A stretch of 64,000 nucleotides of DNA, from the NCBI GenBank assembly GCA_910574255.1, contig CAJTAK010000008.1:62001-126000 (forward strand). Direction: 5' to 3'. Below, piece by piece: positions 62,377 through 64,000 of this stretch (positions are counted from its first letter, which is position 1; every line of letters begins with the position of its first letter). This stretch comes from Clostridia bacterium. Lineage in GTDB: Bacteria; Bacillota; Clostridia; Lachnospirales; Lachnospiraceae. The position numbers and the translations under genes are program-made. The notes beneath the pieces are model-generated. The model was not told where the DNA came from, made no database searches, and saw nothing but the letters and a program-made list of their open reading frames with translations.

Positions 62377-63237
62377 GTGCCAGATGAGAACAGAAAACAG
62401 ACATTTTTTGCAGGAAGGGAGGAAGGAATGTATCCTTTTTATGAAGCGGCAGGGCCGGATATCCGGCTGATAGACAAGGAGTCGGAGCATACGGCGCTCC
62501 ACCTTCACCGGGCGATGGAATTTGTTTATGTGACCAGGGGAAGCCTGGAGCTGGGGATGGGGAGGGAGCTGTACCACATGGAGGAAGGAGATCTTGGAAT
62601 TGTGTTTCCGGATATGATTCACCATTACCAGGCATTTTCAAAGGAGCGGGGAAGAGCCTTCTATGTGATTGCAAATCCGGGTGTATGCGGTGTTTTTGGG
62701 GAGGAGCTTTTAAAGTATGCGCCCGAGAATCCGGTGTTGCCAAAGGAAAAAGTGCCCGGCGAGGCCGTAAACGCCATGATGTGCTTAAAATGGACCGGGG
62801 AGCCGGACCCGGTGGCGGGGCAGGCGTATGTGCAGATCCTTCTGGCAAAGTGTATTCCTCTTCTTGGGCTTACGGAAAGAAACAGGCAGGGGAGCGGGGA
62901 TCTTGTGGAACAGTCGGTGGCCTACGTTTCCGCTCATTTTCGCGAGCCTGTGACCCTAGAGGGTATGGCTTTGGAACTGGGGGTCAGCCGGTATGTTTTG
63001 TCGCGGGTGTTTTCCGGCGTTTTTCACACGAATTTTAACCGGTATGTAAATGAAATCCGGCTTTCCTATGCCTGCGATCTGTTGGAATGTACGGAACGCA
63101 GTATTACGGAGATTTATATGGATGCGGGCTTTGAAAGTCAGAGGACCTTTAACCGGGTATTCCGCGAGGCATACCGGGTGACGCCGCGGGAGTATCGGAT
63201 GCGTCAAAGGGAGAAGCTTTTGGCGGGAAAAGAGTAA
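62377..63237 (+). CDS. AraC-family regulator with cupin domain
   Basis: A 286-residue regulator starting at GTG (AAAAGGAG six bases upstream). The N-terminal cupin (HTALHLHRAMEFVYVTRGSLELGMG ... GDLGIVFPDMIHHYQ) and C-terminal HTH pair (VTLEGMALELGVSRYVLSRVFSGVF; RSITEIYMDAGFESQRTFNRVFREAYRVTPREYR) are intact. Stands between the lactose genes and spmB; its target is not clear. Confidence 0.88.
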   Translation: MPDENRKQTFFAGREEGMYPFYEAAGPDIRLIDKESEHTALHLHRAMEFVYVTRGSLELGMGRELYHMEEGDLGIVFPDMIHHYQAFSKERGRAFYVIANPGVCGVFGEELLKYAPENPVLPKEKVPGEAVNAMMCLKWTGEPDPVAGQAYVQILLAKCIPLLGLTERNRQGSGDLVEQSVAYVSAHFREPVTLEGMALELGVSRYVLSRVFSGVFHTNFNRYVNEIRLSYACDLLECTERSITEIYMDAGFESQRTFNRVFREAYRVTPREYRMRQREKLLAGKE

Positions 63238-63304
63238 GAGAAAGAGATATTTTTACTTTCAACGTCATAGAATAGAAAAAAGCTCTCGGCAGGCGGTCAA
63301 AGCA

Positions 63305-63844
63305 ATGCAGGCGGCAATTCGTATCATTCTTTATACTTCCGATTTACTGGTTCCCTTTTTGATCTTTTATGTGGTTGCATATGGGATTTTGATGAAGCGG
63401 CCGGTTTATGACGATTTTGTCCGGGGCGCGAAGGACGGCTTTCAGACGGTGATCCAGATTATGCCGACACTGATTGGGCTGATGGTGGCGGTGGGGGTGC
63501 TCCGGGCTTCCGGCTTTCTGGATTTTTTGTCCGGAGTATTGAGCCATGCGACGGATTTGATTCATTTTCCGTCGGAGCTTGTGCCGCTTGTGATTGTCCG
63601 CATGTTTTCCTCATCAGCGGCTACGGGACTGGCGTTGGATATTTTTCAAAAATACGGAACGGATTCCCGCCTGGGGCTGATTGCATCAATTATGATGGGA
63701 TGTACAGAGACGATTTTTTATACTATGAGCGTCTATTTTATGACCGCTAAGGTGCGAAAGACCCGCCACACGCTGACCGGAGCCTTGCTTGCCACGGCAG
63801 CAGGGATCGTGGCAAGCGTGGTGTTGGCGGGGATGATGCAGTAA
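63305..63844 (+). CDS. spmB: Spore maturation protein B
   Basis: A 179-residue membrane protein with the SpmB signature (LVPFLIFYVVAYGILMKRPVYDDFVRGAKDGFQTV; PTLIGLMVAVGVLRASGFLDFL; VIVRMFSSSAATGLALDIFQKYG; TFYTMSVYF-like segment). Works with SpmA in spore core dehydration during sporulation. In most spore formers spmA stops right at the spmB start; here an AraC gene precedes it and the spmA remnant is 13.4 kb upstream. Confidence 0.92.
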   Translation: MQAAIRIILYTSDLLVPFLIFYVVAYGILMKRPVYDDFVRGAKDGFQTVIQIMPTLIGLMVAVGVLRASGFLDFLSGVLSHATDLIHFPSELVPLVIVRMFSSSAATGLALDIFQKYGTDSRLGLIASIMMGCTETIFYTMSVYFMTAKVRKTRHTLTGALLATAAGIVASVVLAGMMQ

Positions 63845-63866
63845 ATAACAATAAAAAGGAGTAACG

Positions 63867-64000
63867 ATGGAAATTTATATAGTTCAGCCAGGCGACACGC
63901 CGCAAAGCATTGCGGCCTTATACGGCGTGTCTCCGCAAAGGCTGATTTATGACAATCAACTGGCAGAGCTTCCCTACCTGCCGGCAGGAATGGCAGTACT
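63867..64000 (+). CDS. LysM-domain protein (partial, runs off the window)
   Basis: The visible 44 residues form one LysM repeat (MEIYIVQPGDTPQSIAALYG, then SPQRLIYDNQL), which binds peptidoglycan. The ATG follows AAAAGGAG. Proteins starting this way next to spore genes are often spore cortex-lytic or GH18-type germination enzymes (YaaH/SleL-like), but the catalytic part is beyond the window. Confidence 0.75.
   Translation, partial: MEIYIVQPGDTPQSIAALYGVSPQRLIYDNQLAELPYLPAGMAV

Overview
The window looks like a gut spore-forming Firmicute of the Lachnospiraceae type. The evidence is spmA and spmB sporulation genes, a GPH-type sugar symporter with a GH2 beta-galactosidase, many AraC regulators, strong AGGAGG ribosome binding sites with frequent TTG/GTG starts, and clostridial conjugative-element gene types. 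No genus is claimed.

From the left edge to about 49,588 the DNA is one large mobile element whose left end lies outside the window. Its parts are: (a) 1-6,700, element backbone with three HTH regulators, their palindromic operators, an unusual membrane/receiver/zinc-ribbon protein and a leftward run of small genes including a J-domain protein; (b) 7,100-18,800, cargo with a radical SAM enzyme, an HxlR/nitroreductase pair, a Zn/Cd and Cu export locus (ArsR repressors, ZntA-like ATPase with a detached HMA protein, CopA with a C-terminal HMA domain, CsoR), a MATE pump broken by one stop codon, and an AraC regulator; (c) 18,800-22,400, control genes (XRE repressors, sigma-like factor, HTH protein, small DUF6870-like protein) leading into a three-serine-recombinase operon; (d) 43,768-49,430, the rest of that operon and an Rpn-type nuclease. 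The right end of the element is joined to the 3' part of spmA, so the element split a sporulation gene.

Inside it, at 22,364-43,767, sits a second element inserted in the first recombinase gene. The two halves of that gene are in phase and share a ten-base near-repeat (TTTATATAGA / TTTACATAGA). The inner element carries a tRNA-Tyr, a T-box leader and a tyrosyl-tRNA synthetase with an N-terminal B3/4 editing-type domain. A separate low-GC gene cluster follows (NeuB-like synthase, SDR, two-part transketolase, PLP decarboxylase, kinase-fold protein, methyltransferase-HAD fusion, FkbM methyltransferase) with no cytidylyltransferase or glycosyltransferase. Then come a TetR-regulated MFS pump, GC-rich phage/element debris, and two further large serine recombinases next to an array of six short direct repeats. 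I consider the tRNA-Tyr/T-box/TyrRS module plus biosynthetic cluster the best candidate for an undescribed system. A small-molecule pathway with TyrRS-based self-protection is one hypothesis; nothing in the sequence proves the product.

From 49,929 to 63,300 lies chromosomal or island DNA between spmA' and spmB: a PucR regulator divergent from a three-gene operon (ATC-hydrolase-like protein, GcvT-fold methyltransferase, SDR), an orphan protein, an AraC regulator divergent from lacZ and its GPH symporter, and a second AraC regulator. The window ends with spmB and the start of a LysM protein.
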